This document shows positions 47,654-59,504 of a DNA stretch of 64,000 bases, piece by piece. Source of the stretch: Aspidiotus rigidus (taxonomy: Eukaryota > Arthropoda > Insecta > Hemiptera > Diaspididae); the NCBI GenBank assembly GCA_035079385.1, contig JAVHKY010000015.1, positions 930,001 through 994,000 on the forward strand, read 5' to 3'. The notes under the pieces were generated by a model. The model did not search any database, was not told where the DNA came from, and saw nothing but the letters and a program-made list of their open reading frames with translations. Both the position numbers and the translations under genes were made by a program. The first letter of the stretch is position 1. Every line of letters starts with the position of its first letter.

Positions 47654-47797
47654 ATGGTGATAAGGAAAGTACATGATTTATTGCGTAACAAATTATGCAA
47701 AGAATTTTGGGGTAGAAAATTAACAGTTGATGAAAGTGAAGTCGACCTCCTGCTAAATCTGCAAAAAACTCATTTAGAAGATGTACTCAATGTATGA
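47654..47797 (+). CDS. Small conserved reading frame upstream of gene copy 2
   Basis: 47 codons from ATG 47654 (MVIRKVHDLL..., KLCKEFW, KLTVDESEV, THLEDVLNV) to TGA. It is the paralogue of the frame at 39866 in unit 1, with conservative replacements. No signal peptide or known domain. It could be a terminal exon of an otherwise absent gene, or non-coding. Unit 3 lacks it. Confidence 0.3.
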   Translation: MVIRKVHDLLRNKLCKEFWGRKLTVDESEVDLLLNLQKTHLEDVLNV

Positions 47798-48302
47798 AAT
47801 GTTGTATATGAGAGAAAATGAGACGTGGCAGCTGATCCTAAGAATGAAACTGTAGAAGGCAATGTATCATAGGGACCTCTATTGAACGAACCTTTGCAAA
47901 TAGATCTGGCCAAAATGTTTGAAATTCTTACAAGTACCTTTCAGTGATTTAAAGTGAATACTCTACATCCCATGTCACATGAACTGAACAGAATAATTTT
48001 TCAACCTAGAGCTAGGCAAAATTCAGAAAGGTGATAAGTCTCCACGAGTAGTTGTGTGTCTTCAAAAATTGTCTCTGTATTGTTAAAGCTGAATAAACTC
48101 GGATATTTATTTTTCAAGAGTAGTGTAAGCCAACAAATCACATATAGGTATCTACAACACTCACCAAATGAATAAAATGATCATTCTTTCGAATAGGTAC
48201 GTTTGAATTTTATGTTGATGATATGATTTGTACCTGAAGGTCATCAAACTACACGTTCTACCATAAAATCATTCAAAGTTGTGTTCTCTGTGTCAGGGTA
48301 AG

Positions 48303-51300
48303 ATGGGTCTATTGGTCAAACAGTTGAGGAAACCAACATTTCTTGTTCCTATTTATTTTTTTACGTTTGTGGTCATTATTTTTTCTGGCAAGAGTTGTGG
48401 TTGCGATGATTTTTCATTCGTGCTCCGAACACCAAATTCAGATGAAATGAGTAAGTTTTTATTGCAAAATTTCTCATTCTACATGATTTACTTCGTATTA
48501 GTCATAGCACCCTAAATTTTGGACAGTGCAGCGCTCAACCTCCGTGATTTCACGAATTTTATTTCTTGGTTTGGTCTTAAATAATCGTAGAATTTATACT
48601 TTCTCCATCTACCGGTACTCGTTCTCATTGTTAGATTTTTGGAAGTCTTCCTTATCAACTTTACACGCAAGGTTTTCAAAATTCTCTACATCTTCAACGT
48701 CAAGGAATTGATTGAAAATAATTTCGCTTTTCCTATTTCTGAATAAGTTAACGCTCATTGAGAGAAAGTTTTCAAAATGGCTTGTGTAGTATTATTATTA
48801 TTGAACACGATTCTCAATGTAATGATGATTTTTTCTTTTCTTGAATCATATCCACAAATAAAAGTAAATATTCTCATACTATTGAGATTTGACTTATTGA
48901 TCCATGGATTTGTACTTAGTTGCCGGGAGTTGTTCTCATCCCTGGCAAACTATTCTAGTACTAAACTAAAAGAAAAGGTTCAATTAAAAAGCTTTCCAGT
49001 GGCACTGGCACTCCTATAAGCTGAAAATAGAGAACAGCTTCATGAGCAAGTAACTGATGAACTTTGCTGGTTATAGGTATCTTACAACTTTTTGGAGATG
49101 TAATCAAAACTGATAGCCCATGGTGGTATTCTGGTCCCAGAGAGAAACAACAATTGTGTTACTGCGCAAAAATAAAAGCCGATCTTCCATATATGGATTA
49201 CAATACTATTAACAATTGGCACCGACATAATGAACTTATGCTGACTAAAGTAATACGTTGTCCCACTTTACCGGCCATGTTTGTTTACAAGACAGATTGG
49301 CAGAATATTATTGAGATAATCATTCCGCAGCGACAGAATTATGATATTTTACTTGATTCAAGATCCATCAAACAAGCGAATTTCTCTAAGGAGTGTAAGT
49401 GATTCTTCGACATTGTTTTTATTAATAATTAAGCGCAGTTCACACGACATTCGTGACCATGATACACATATCCCCGGCTGCGTGTACATAGTCTGACATT
49501 AATGAAAACTGTCATCAACTCTTATCGCTAGCCTCCCTTGTGCATGAGTCAAAGAGCTATGCCGTCTGTCTCAGGGCGGAGCTCAAAATCCTATAAAAAC
49601 TGTCGCAAACTTGACCTCATCAAAAAAGATATTAATCCTTGCCATAATAAGTATGCGTCACTAGACCTCCATAAATGAGTATACCAAGCAGCACAGTCCG
49701 CTTTAACCTCTTCTAAAAAGAAAAAGAGAATTATCTGTGCACTGTGGATATGTGCAACTTCATGTTGATGAAAAAGAACTATACGCTTCCCGCATGAATA
49801 TTTTGTTCTGTTCAAATAATGATAATAACAACATTACTGTGCCTCCTTCATTATAGATGGAAACGAATACCAAGACGATTTTACCAAATCTTTACTTAGC
49901 ACATTTAATGAAGAAGACCTCAGGAATTTATGTGCTGCAGCGAAGAAGTATGTCAATTTGACAATTCTCTCCAATGAAGTCCATCACCCTCAAACATACG
50001 AATTTGTAACTGAAGCGAATCTAAAAGAAGTCCATACTGCAATACTTTGTCCCACGTCGCCAAAGTTATACCTTTATCCCGGAGATTCGACTGACAAAGT
50101 AAAATTATTTGTCGTTCGAGACTTGATTGATCGCCATAATTTTGAATTTTACGACGGTGAATTTGGATCGGTATCTCCCTGTAAGTTGAATGCGTTCTAT
50201 CAGAGCGAAGTCCACCTGACTAATTATTTTTTCATGGTCTTATTGATATTTGTGGTTGACCTGAGTCACGGCAAACAGTTTCACCTCCCCTTGTACTTCA
50301 CTTTCATTCCGCGAAAAAAGCACGATTCCGAAGTTTGTGTAGTGTTAGCGGTTGTTAAAAATGCCCAGCTACTTTTTTGCACTGCTGTGACTGAAAGAAT
50401 CGATAAGAAGGTCTCCGAAAATCATGATTTCATAATTGACCTGATAAAAATTGAAACATCGAAGGAGATTATCTCAACTATAGGGAAACCTTCTATATTG
50501 AAAGTACATTTACCTACTCAGAAGATCAAGTGTGTTGTATTAAATATGAATTTCACTTGAATCCATTGTAGGTGATATTTCTGATTTGTCAGAAGAGTCT
50601 TATGCAAACTACAAATATCTGATTCAATTGGATCAGGAAAGTCGGCTGAGATTATGCAAGAAGGCTCGACAGCACCTATCACTTCCAACCACAGATTCAT
50701 TTGTACCAGAAGCTAGTGCGTACTCGTTCAAGCATAAGGAAGGAGTAGAAATACAAGAATCTGCTTTACTGTGCCCAAAACTACCGGAAATATATTTGCG
50801 TCTGGAAGAGCCAAAAGATTTATTTCTCAAAGATCCATCGGTCAAGACAATCAAATTAACCTTTGTCCAAAGTCCGTACGAGCAATACATCTATAGCATT
50901 AAATTTTTCGACTTTATTCACCGGACAAGTGAGTATTAAATGATATAGGTAATGTTTGTATTTTGGTACCAGTAAACTTCTTTGACTTTTCAACCAAGTT
51001 TGACTTGACTTACTGGTCAATAATTTGATTAATTAGGTACACTACAGAAAAAAAAAAGAATTGAAAAATGCATGAACGAAATTATACGATTCTAAAAGTA
51101 TTTTCGACGCTGATTACGATGCCGATGACGTTCTTTCAAAATTGACTCCGGTTATCGAGTTGTTCATATCAAGTTCCCGCGAATCGTAGCGACGCGCAGT
51201 GTATGTTCTCGGACTCGCGAAATTCGATAGCTGGGTAACATACGCTGCGCGTCGCTACGATTCGCGGGAACTTAATAATATGTTCATTTATCGATAACCA

Positions 51301-52063
51301 GAGCCAATTTTGAGAAACGACCGACGGCATCGTGATTAGCATCGAAAATACCTCTTGAATCGTATAATTTTGTTCATACATTTTTCAATTTTTTTCTTTT
51401 TCTTGTGTAGTGCTATGAATGGAACTAACAGATAACGTGAGAATCATTCTAAGTGGTGTCGTGATATTAACTTAAACTTCGACTTATATCTTCAAAGTTG
51501 AAATTCTTTTAAATCTTTCTTTGTAGTTGCCATCAAAAGTCAAAGTTTTTCCAAGTAGAGAATGTACCCCCAACGAAAGTAAAAGCGAATTCTCCATTTA
51601 AAAAAACAACGGCTCACGTCATTTTATTTTCTAAATACGTCAATAATAAAGGTGCTTCAATCTTATAGGCGAGGAGGAAGTGCCACAAACCCACCAAATG
51701 ATTAAAACACATTGGTTCTCCACTTTAAGTGAGGAAAATCGATGGAAGCTCTGTTACGAAGCACAAAAACACATTCCTCGCTTCAACGGACTGAGATTTC
51801 TTTCACTAGACTCTATTGAGTATCCAGAAGTGAGAGAATTTGTTAAAAGAGGTCGCGGTGGTGACTCTGAATACAGGGAGGCAGCTATGGATGTTACTAT
51901 TCAATGTTTCCGATTTCCTTGGGTATACTTGAGAATAATTGAGGAGCTCGAAGATAATGGAATAAAAAGACGAGTAGTACAGATATCGTTTGCAGAAGAC
52001 GCGTACTCATTCCTAAGACTCAAACAACCACATACTTCAAGTAAAAACGAATGTACATTATGA
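48303..52063 (+). CDS. Tandem secreted four-module protein, copy 2
   Basis: Exons 48303-48450, 49077-49394, 49857-50180, 50572-50928 and 51669-52063, all phase 1, give 513 residues. The signal peptide has KQLRK then a hydrophobic run TFLVPIYFFTFVVIIF. Modules 1-4 are as in copy 1: LCYCAKI/CPTLP, LCAAAKK/CPTSP, LCKKARQ/CPKLP, LCYEAQK/CFRFP. The first four exon lengths (148, 318, 324, 357) are identical in all three copies. The last exon ends differently: the frame passes the stop used by copies 1 and 3 and adds KNECTL, including an extra Cys. Intron 3 (50181-50571) is open in frame from exon 3 for most of its length. Secreted; function unknown. Confidence 0.8.
51040..51412. mobile_element. 373 bp foldback MITE in intron 4 of copy 2
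   Basis: The two halves are inverted copies: 51168-51196 (AAGTTCCCGCGAATCGTAGC...) pairs exactly with its complement at about 51245-51273, and pairing with mismatches runs out to CACTACA (51040) and TGTAGTG (51412). Absent from the same intron of copies 1 and 3. CpG-rich core, no coding capacity. TA-rich flanks; no longer target duplication is clear. Confidence 0.8.
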
Positions 52064-52429
52064 AAGACAGTGTTTTTATTTTGACTATACTGTATTGGAT
52101 AAGATTAAGTCCATGAATATATATATTTTACTACAGCAATCATGAAGATACATTTAACTACCGTGTATTTTCTAAAAATCCATTATACAGGACGAGAACA
52201 TGACGTTCTGTAGAGCCGACCTAAATTTTAGAGAGTAAAAAATATGCTAATTAAGTCACAATGCTGTATTAGAAAAGAAAAAAAGCTCACGTATCAGCTT
52301 AAGCCAGACCGACTTTTCTTGAACTTTCAAAGATAACATTCTAGTAATTGTATTTTTTCCCAGATTTGAATTGTTAGTCCCTAAGTTAGATTAGAAAGGA
52401 AGAACTGAATAGCTTCACTGCCGTAGGTA

Positions 52430-52572
52430 TTTCCAAACAAACAAAATAATTTTAAGTTTGCTTAAGGAACCGAAAAAACACTTAAGTAACCTCGCGAGGT
52501 TACTCAAGTGTTTTTTTTTGGGACTTTCTGGGACTATAAGTGCACTTAAAATTATATTGTTTGTTTGGGAAT
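52430..52572. mobile_element. Hairpin MITE at the unit 2 / unit 3 junction
   Basis: The core AACACTTAAGTAACCTCG faces CGAGGTTACTCAAGTGTT (about 52478-52513, one mismatch). Outer arms ATTTCCAAACAAACAAAATA and its complement (about 52428-52455; 52543-52571) also pair. The whole 140 bp folds on itself and lies exactly where the end of unit 2 meets the start of alignable unit 3. Confidence 0.7.
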
Positions 52573-52612
52573 ACGACTGTCAGTCTTCTTTGGAACGTCA
52601 ATCCATCGTGTA

Positions 52613-52648
52613 TGTGGTTTGAAAGTGAAAATCTTTCAAAAACCACAG
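52613..52648. repeat. Short hairpin
   Basis: TGTGGTTTGAAAG and CTTTCAAAAACCACA pair around a short loop, just inside unit 3. Confidence 0.5.
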
Positions 52649-53055
52649 TGGCCAAAATGTTGGAAATTCCTTCAAGTCACCTTCCAGTGATCTAAAGTTA
52701 GTACTCTACATTTCATTTCACATGACTGAACAGAATAATTTTTCAACCTTGGTGACAATCACAAAGGTAAAAAATCTTCACAAGTAGTTTCGTATTTTCG
52801 AAGATTTTCTCTGTATTGTTAAAGCTGAGTAAACACGGATCAAGTTCATTTTTCGGGAGTAGTTTAAGCCAACAAACTACACATAGGTATGCCTAGACAA
52901 CTCGGCAAATGAGTAAATATTCATCTTTTCAAATAGGTATACGTATGAATTCCATTTGTACCTCAAGACCATTCAAGTACACGTTGATCATAATTTTAAA
53001 ATATCTTTAATATTTTCAAAATCATTCAAAGTTTTGTTCTTTGTGACAGAATCCG

Positions 53056-56000
53056 ATGGGTCTATCGGTCAAACTGTCCAGGAAACTAACATTTATTGTT
53101 TCTATTTATTTTTTTATGTTTGTGATCATCACTTTTCCTCACGAAAGTGGTGGTTGCGATGATTTTTCATTTGTACTCCGAACACCAAATTCGGATGAAA
53201 TGAGTAAGTTTTTATTGCAAAACTTTCCATTCTACGTAATTTATTTCATATTAGTCACAGCACCCTAAGTTTTTTTGGACGGTGCAGTGCTCAACCTCCG
53301 TTATTTCACGAATTTTATTTCTTGGATTGGTCTTAAATAGTCATAGAATTTATATTTTCTCCTTCTACCCGTTCTCATTCTTGGATTTTGGTAAATCTTC
53401 ATCAAATTTACATAGAAAAGTTTCAAAATTCCCTCCCTACATCTTCAACGTCGAGGAATTGGTTGAAAATAATTTTTCTGTTCCTATTTCTGAATAAGTA
53501 CCACTTTATCAGTACCAACGTTGAGAGAAAGTTTTCAACGATTTTAAGTATAAAGATGGATTTTTTTGGATCATATCCATCAATAAAAGTAAATATTTTC
53601 ATCCATGGATTTGAACTTAGTTGCAGGGAGTTTTTGTCATCCGTGGCGTATAAAGGAGTAGCGAACTATTCTAGTACTAAACTAAAGGCAAATGTTCAAG
53701 TAAAAAGCTTTTCAGTGGTAGGCCTGCTGGTATTTTTTTGTACAAGTCGGAAATAGGGAACAGCTTCATGAGCATGTAACTGATGAACTCTGCTGGTTAT
53801 AGGTATTTTAAAACTTTTTGGAGATGTAATCAAAACGGATAGCCCATGGTGGTATTCTGGTCCCAAAGAGAAACAACAATTGTGTTACTGCGCAAAAATA
53901 AAAGCCGATCTTCCATATATGGATTACAATACTATTAACAATTGGCACCGACATAAAGAACTTATGCTGACTAAAGTAATACGTTGTCCCACTTTACCGG
54001 CCATGTTTGTTTACAAGACAGATTGGCAGAATATTATTGAGATAATCATTCCGCAACGACAGAATTATGATATTTTACTTGATTCAAGATCCATCAAACA
54101 AGCGAATTTTACTACGGAGTGTAAGTGATTTTTAGACATTTTTTTTATTAATAATTAAGCGCAGTTCACATGACATTTGTAACCAGGATACATCTATCCC
54201 ACATTCGTCTCAAGGCAGAGCCTATAAAAACTGTCGCAATATTGATCTCATCAAAGAAAATGTTAATTCTTGCTATAATGAGTATGCGTCACTAGACCTC
54301 TATAAAAAGTGTACGTACCAAGCAGCACAATCCAGAAATTTAACCTGTTCTGGAAAAAATAATAATAATCAATGCACCTTGGGCTCAGGCCATGTTCTTG
54401 AAAAAACACCTGCAGACATGCGTCCCGCAGTGATATTTTCTTCTGTTCAAACAATAATGATGCGTCCCTATACTCCTTAATTATAGATGGAAACGAATAC
54501 CAGGACGATTTTACCAAATCTTTACTTAGCACATTTAATGAAGAAGACCTCAGGAATTTATGTGCTGCAGCAAAGAAGTATGTCAATATAACCTTTCTCG
54601 CCAACGAAGTCCATCACCCTCAAACGTACGAATTTGTGACTGAATCAAACCTAAAAGAAGTCCATACTGCAATACTTTGTCCCACGTCGCCAAAGTTATA
54701 CCTTTATCCCGGAGATTCGACGGACAAAGTAAAATTATTTGTCTTTCGAGACTTGATTGATCGCCATCATTTTGAAGTCTACCACGGAGAATTTGACTCG
54801 ATATCTCCCTGTAAGTTGAAAGTATTCTACCAGAGCAAAGTCCACCTCGTCATTATACATACTGACTAATTATTTTTTCATGTTCTTATTGATATTTGTG
54901 GTTGGCCTGAGTCGCGGCAAACAGTTTCACCTCCCCTGTACTTTACTTTTATTCTGGAAAATTACACGATTCCTGAGTTCGTGTAGTGTTAGCAGGTGCT
55001 GAGTGTGCTTGGCTACGTTTTTGTACCACTGTGACTGAAAGAATCGGTAAGAAGGCCTCCAAAAATCATGATTTCATAATTGACGATATGACAACCGATC
55101 ACAATTAAAACATCGAGGGAGATTATCTAAACTATAAGGAAACCTCCTATTTCAAAGTACACTTACCTACTCAAAAGATCAAGTGTGTTGTATTAAATAT
55201 GAATTTCACTTGAATCCATTGTAGGTGATACTTCTGATTTGTCAGAAGATTCTTATGCAAACTACAAATATCTGATTCAATTGGATCAGGAAAGTCGGCT
55301 GAGATTATGCAAGAAGGCTCGACAGCACCTATCACTTCCAACCACAGATTCATTTGTACCAGAAGCTAGTGCGTACTCGTTCAAGCATAAGGAAGGAGAA
55401 GAAATACAAGAATCTGCTTTACTGTGCCCAAAACTACCGGAAATATATTTGCGTCTGGAAGAGCCAAAAGATTTACTTCTCAAAGATCCATCGGTCAAGA
55501 CAATCAAATTAACCTTTGTCCAAAGTCCGTACGAGCATTACATCTATAGGGTTAAATTTGTCGACTTTATTCACTCGACAAGTGAGTACCTATATCAAAA
55601 GATATGATGTTTGTATTATTTTGATAGCCGTAAACTTCTTTGACTTTTCAACCAAGTATGACTTGACATACTGGTCTGTTTGAACAATTATGAATATAAA
55701 TAACAGACAACGTAAGGAATGCCGTGATCCCCCAAAGCTTACGAAGATTTCCCCCTCAAAAATTTTTAACAATCAAAAGAAAAAGAAAAAGACCCCAATA
55801 AAGTTACGAGAATAAAGGAAAAAACCGCCCCCCCCAAAATTTCCTACAAAGAATTGTCTTCAAAAAAGTGGCTTCACGGCACCCCTGAACGTATGAGTCA
55901 TCGCAAGTGGCATCGATGTCGTGATATTCAAAGCCTTTCACGTTCTCTAGGGTTGCATATCTTCAAAGTTGACAGTTTGTAGTTGTCATCAACCCCCAAC

Positions 56001-56488
56001 AAAAGTAAAAGCGAGTTCTTCGTTTAAAAAGAAAAAACGATCACAATTATGCTATGATATTGTTGTTTATTTTCTAAATGCGCGAATAATAAAGATGCTT
56101 CAATCTTATAGGCGAGAAGGAAGTGCCACAAATCCATCAAATGAATAAAACACATTGGTTCTCCACTTTAAATGAGGAAGGTCGATGGAAGCTCTGTTAC
56201 GAAGCACAAAAACACATCCCACGCTTCAACGGACTGAGATTCCTTCCACTAGACTCTATTGAGCGTCCAGAAGTGAGAGAATTTGTTCAAAGGGGTCGTG
56301 GTGGTGACTATGAACACAGGGAGACAGCTATAGATGTTACTATTCGATGTTTCCGATTTCCTTGGGTATTCTTGAGAATAATTGAGGAGCTCGAAGATAA
56401 TGGAATAAAAAGACGACTAGTAGAGATATCGTTTGAAAAACACTCGTTCTCATTCCTAAGACTCAAACAACCCCAATATTTCAAATAA
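53056..56488 (+). CDS. Tandem secreted four-module protein, copy 3
   Basis: Exons 53056-53203, 53803-54120, 54487-54810, 55225-55581 and 56112-56488, all phase 1, give 507 residues. The signal peptide has SRK and a hydrophobic run TFIVSIYFFMFVIITF; the usual Cys after it is replaced (ESGGCDD instead of KSCGCDD). All module cysteines and the CP-x2-P-x-x-Y blocks are kept. It is closest to copy 2, mainly in module 3. The last module is the most changed, with many charge changes. No frameshift or internal stop was found in the exons, so the gene looks functional. Secreted; function unknown. Three intact paralogues in a row suggest selection to keep them, for example as saliva, venom-like, immune or reproductive secretions, which is speculation. 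Confidence 0.8.
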
Positions 56489-56880
56489 AAACGAATGTAC
56501 ATTAAGAAAGACAGTGTTTTTATTTTGACTTTACTGTATTGGATAAGATAAAATCCATCAATATATTTTACAATCATGAAAATACATTTAACTACCGTGC
56601 ATTTACTGAAAATCCATTATAACATACTGAACAAGAACATGACGTTCTGTAGAGCCGACCTAAATTTTAGAGAGTAAAAAATATGCCAATTAAATCAGAG
56701 TGCTGCATTAGAAAAGAAGAAAACCCCCCGTAGCAGCTTAATTTAGACTGACTTCTCTTGAACCTTTAAAGATAACATTCTAGAAATTGTATTTTTTCCA
56801 ATAGATTTGATTTGTTAGTCCTTAAGGTAGATTAGAGGGGAAGAACTCGTTTTGAAATAGCTTCAGTCTCCTTCGGAAGT

Positions 56881-59341
56881 AACTGGAAGATCAAATTTGT
56901 CCGAAGTTCCTCGCTGTTTAATAATAGCTTGATGAAACATGATCTTGATTTCGCAAAGCCACTGTTTTCCTAGCTCCTCCTGTCTTCTCCTCCTCGCGTG
57001 TATAGTTCACATTTTTTTCGACTCTGCAAAGTAATTCAGAAGTTATCTGTGCATTTTCCCGGGTGGCCTGCCCCTTTTCCTTTCGGAACCACAATTTGCC
57101 GGTAGAACCCCGGACTTTTTTCCCAAAGAAGAGGTTTTCTGTTATAACTTTTTTGTATTTATGACTTACTTCTCAGTACTCCTTGTCCGTTCTCCAATTG
57201 TCGCTTATTTTTGTTGTTAAATTTTCCCGAAGCGCTGGGTAAAGGCGGTCTCAGTTCCTGAAAGCTTGTGTACTTGGAAACACATTGGTTACGTTTCTCT
57301 TTCTATAAAGTGGTGTCAGTAATGATCGAAGAATTTAACGCGATCGAAAAAATGTTTAATGGCTAGGCTAGATCGTGAAATTAGTAAGTCGCGCGAAACG
57401 TGAGGTCAACACGAGTTTTTCTACGCTAAATTATCGTGAACGATCAAACAATTCCTGAATTCTGAGAGCGAGAAAAAAGGTCTACGGTGGTAACTAAAAA
57501 TTTACATATTTTAACCTCAAAATATATTTCGACCATCATCTTCGCTATATTTCTCACGCGCAACGAAATATTTACTACTCGACTGCTTTACTCTGGGCGG
57601 TTAAACTGATTTACATGAAACTTTCATTTTCATTGCTGAGGTTGTGTGTTCGGCGATATGATTATAATTTTTGGAATGTTGATAAAGCCGGAAAAAATAA
57701 ATTAAATGGAGTTCACGTAAAGGTCTAATAAATGAAAAACAGCGTGATTAACAGTTGTATGTATTTCACAGAAATTGGCGGTGAAGAATTCTTTTTTTTT
57801 CCTCTCATAAACACATATTAAAAATAATGAAGGACTTGGAAAATGTGAGAAATTTGAAGACTCTGTCTTTCTATAGAAAAGCTATCTTCCAACATGAATT
57901 GTGTTTTAGTGAAGAGAGAGAGAGAGAGAGAGGGGAATTGAGAGCTTCAGGATGTCGACGATTTGCATATTCAATTTCCCTGCTGTAAGACCAGTGTAAA
58001 GCAAGTACTATGTTGACAACAATCAGGCAAACAAGTATGCAATATGATGTAGGAGAAGATTCCTACACTGTACTTTTGTTAGGCCAAGTATAACAAAGAC
58101 TAAGGATACAGGTCTCAAACTAGCAAAAGTCTGAATTGTCATTTTTGTGACGCGATTTCGTGACGCAAATTCCAGAATGACGCACCAGCCCAAAAAAATC
58201 ATGGCCTCTGATATGTCACATCAATGACAATATTTTGCAAGTATGTTTTTGTCACGAAAAATTTCTAAAAAAGCTACAAAATTTTGATTATTTTATCGAA
58301 ACTTATTGAAATCAAAAAATTCAAATTTGGAAACTCTTTGCTGGGAGCTTCTAATTGGTCAGAATCCATAACATATGATTTTATTCTCTGGGAAGTTCAA
58401 CATAAAATAGTTTCGAATTGAATTATTTCAACTGTATCTGCATTATTTTGACCAATATTTTGAAGTCGTTGCCCCCTGAGATAGTTTTGGGGGTGCGCAA
58501 ACGTGTCTCCCAATCGAATTCGATTATCGACAGGCAGTTGAATGAAAAAGTATATCAGAAAGTGTAAAGTTGTTCAATCACTGACGCCCTCACCCAAGCC
58601 CTCTGGAAAACAAGAAGATTGAAAAGTCAACATGTAAGACGTCGATCTTGCTCTGAAGGCTGTTGTCGCTTCCAATTGGGAGAGGGGATTGGGTGTGATA
58701 TCAATTGGAAATGAATCAAAGCAGAAGTCAAATTTTATAATTTTCTTTAATTATCACGGTTAAAATATTTTCTGCTGTTTGTAATTCAAAAATTTTCCTT
58801 TGCTTATTTAAACTCTTTTTTCCTCTTCTTGACTTCTGTCAATGCCTACTTCATTTGCTCGAATACTTCCGTTTTGATCCCAGGTTTCACTCGCTGTAGT
58901 TTTAACTAAAATCATGGTACCTCCTGCATTTCAAATCCAACAATTAATCCTTCCGAGTATTGTATCAATGATTGGTCTGACTTCTATCTTTTCTGTAACG
59001 TCGGTTTTTACTCAAAAGTCTCTCTATGAGTGGTAGTCAACCTGAAGAGTGAAGATAAAAGACATTCGTGTTTGGGTAAGTAGATATCAAGTTTCCCGTT
59101 GAAACTGGAAGGAAATTGAAGAATTTTTGACTTACAAAGGTTTGAGGTGGTGAATTTATGTGCTGTAAATGAGGGAAGTATTGTCTTCTTCATCCCTCAA
59201 TAATTCATTGTATTCCTAATTCACCTTTAAGGGTGTGCTTTACTCGTGAAAATATGCTCGTAAAACATGGTACCAAAAATCACATTTTACTGCTCGAATT
59301 TTTAACGTATCTTTCTGAATAATTGAAATGTTTTCTAGAAA
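56881..59341. other. Non-coding stretch, no gene seen
   Basis: No supported exon on either strand. Short (AG)n at about 57918-57932. The sequence is AT-rich with scattered CpG and no recognisable transposon remnant. Confidence 0.4.
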
Positions 59342-59504
59342 GGTTCAACCAGGGGCGCTATCGAAGAAGAATTTTAAAATTTTTTCTCATACTTTCTCAA
59401 TTAAACGTTGAAATTGGTAAAAATTCGTCTATTTTTTGATGAGAGTGAAATTCTTCTGGAGCCAAAATTTAGGATTCTGTTCCGATAGCGCCTTCGGTTG
59501 AACC
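59342..59504. repeat. Small MITE
   Basis: GGTTCAACCAGGGGCGCTAT (59342-59363) is mirrored by CGATAGCGCCTTCGGTTGAACC (59483-59504) with three mismatches; inner parts (AAGAAGAATTT / AAATTCTTCT) pair as well. Non-coding. Confidence 0.5.

Larger units (their letters stand above)
46781..52430 (+). repeat. Tandem duplication unit 2
   Basis: Alignable with unit 1 from its T-rich leader and with unit 3 from about 47900 to the end (TAACATTCTAGTAATTGTATTTTTTCC shared with unit 3 near 56775). It is compact, and its only clear private insertion is the foldback in intron 4. Confidence 0.8.
52575..56880 (+). repeat. Tandem duplication unit 3
   Basis: Starts in the middle of the unit 1/2 upstream region (GGCCAAAATGTTGGAAATTC matches unit 2 at about 47907), so the leader, minisatellite and small-ORF parts are missing. 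The gene and its 3' flank are complete; similarity to unit 2's tail ends near 56880. Confidence 0.8.

Noticed and set aside
43456..54120. Tandem genes as aphid-type 'bicycle' effectors because of the CYC in LCYCAKI
   Set aside because: Bicycle genes are made of many very small exons with a paired CYC motif; here CYC occurs once and the exons are about 320-400 bp, each with a different cysteine pattern.
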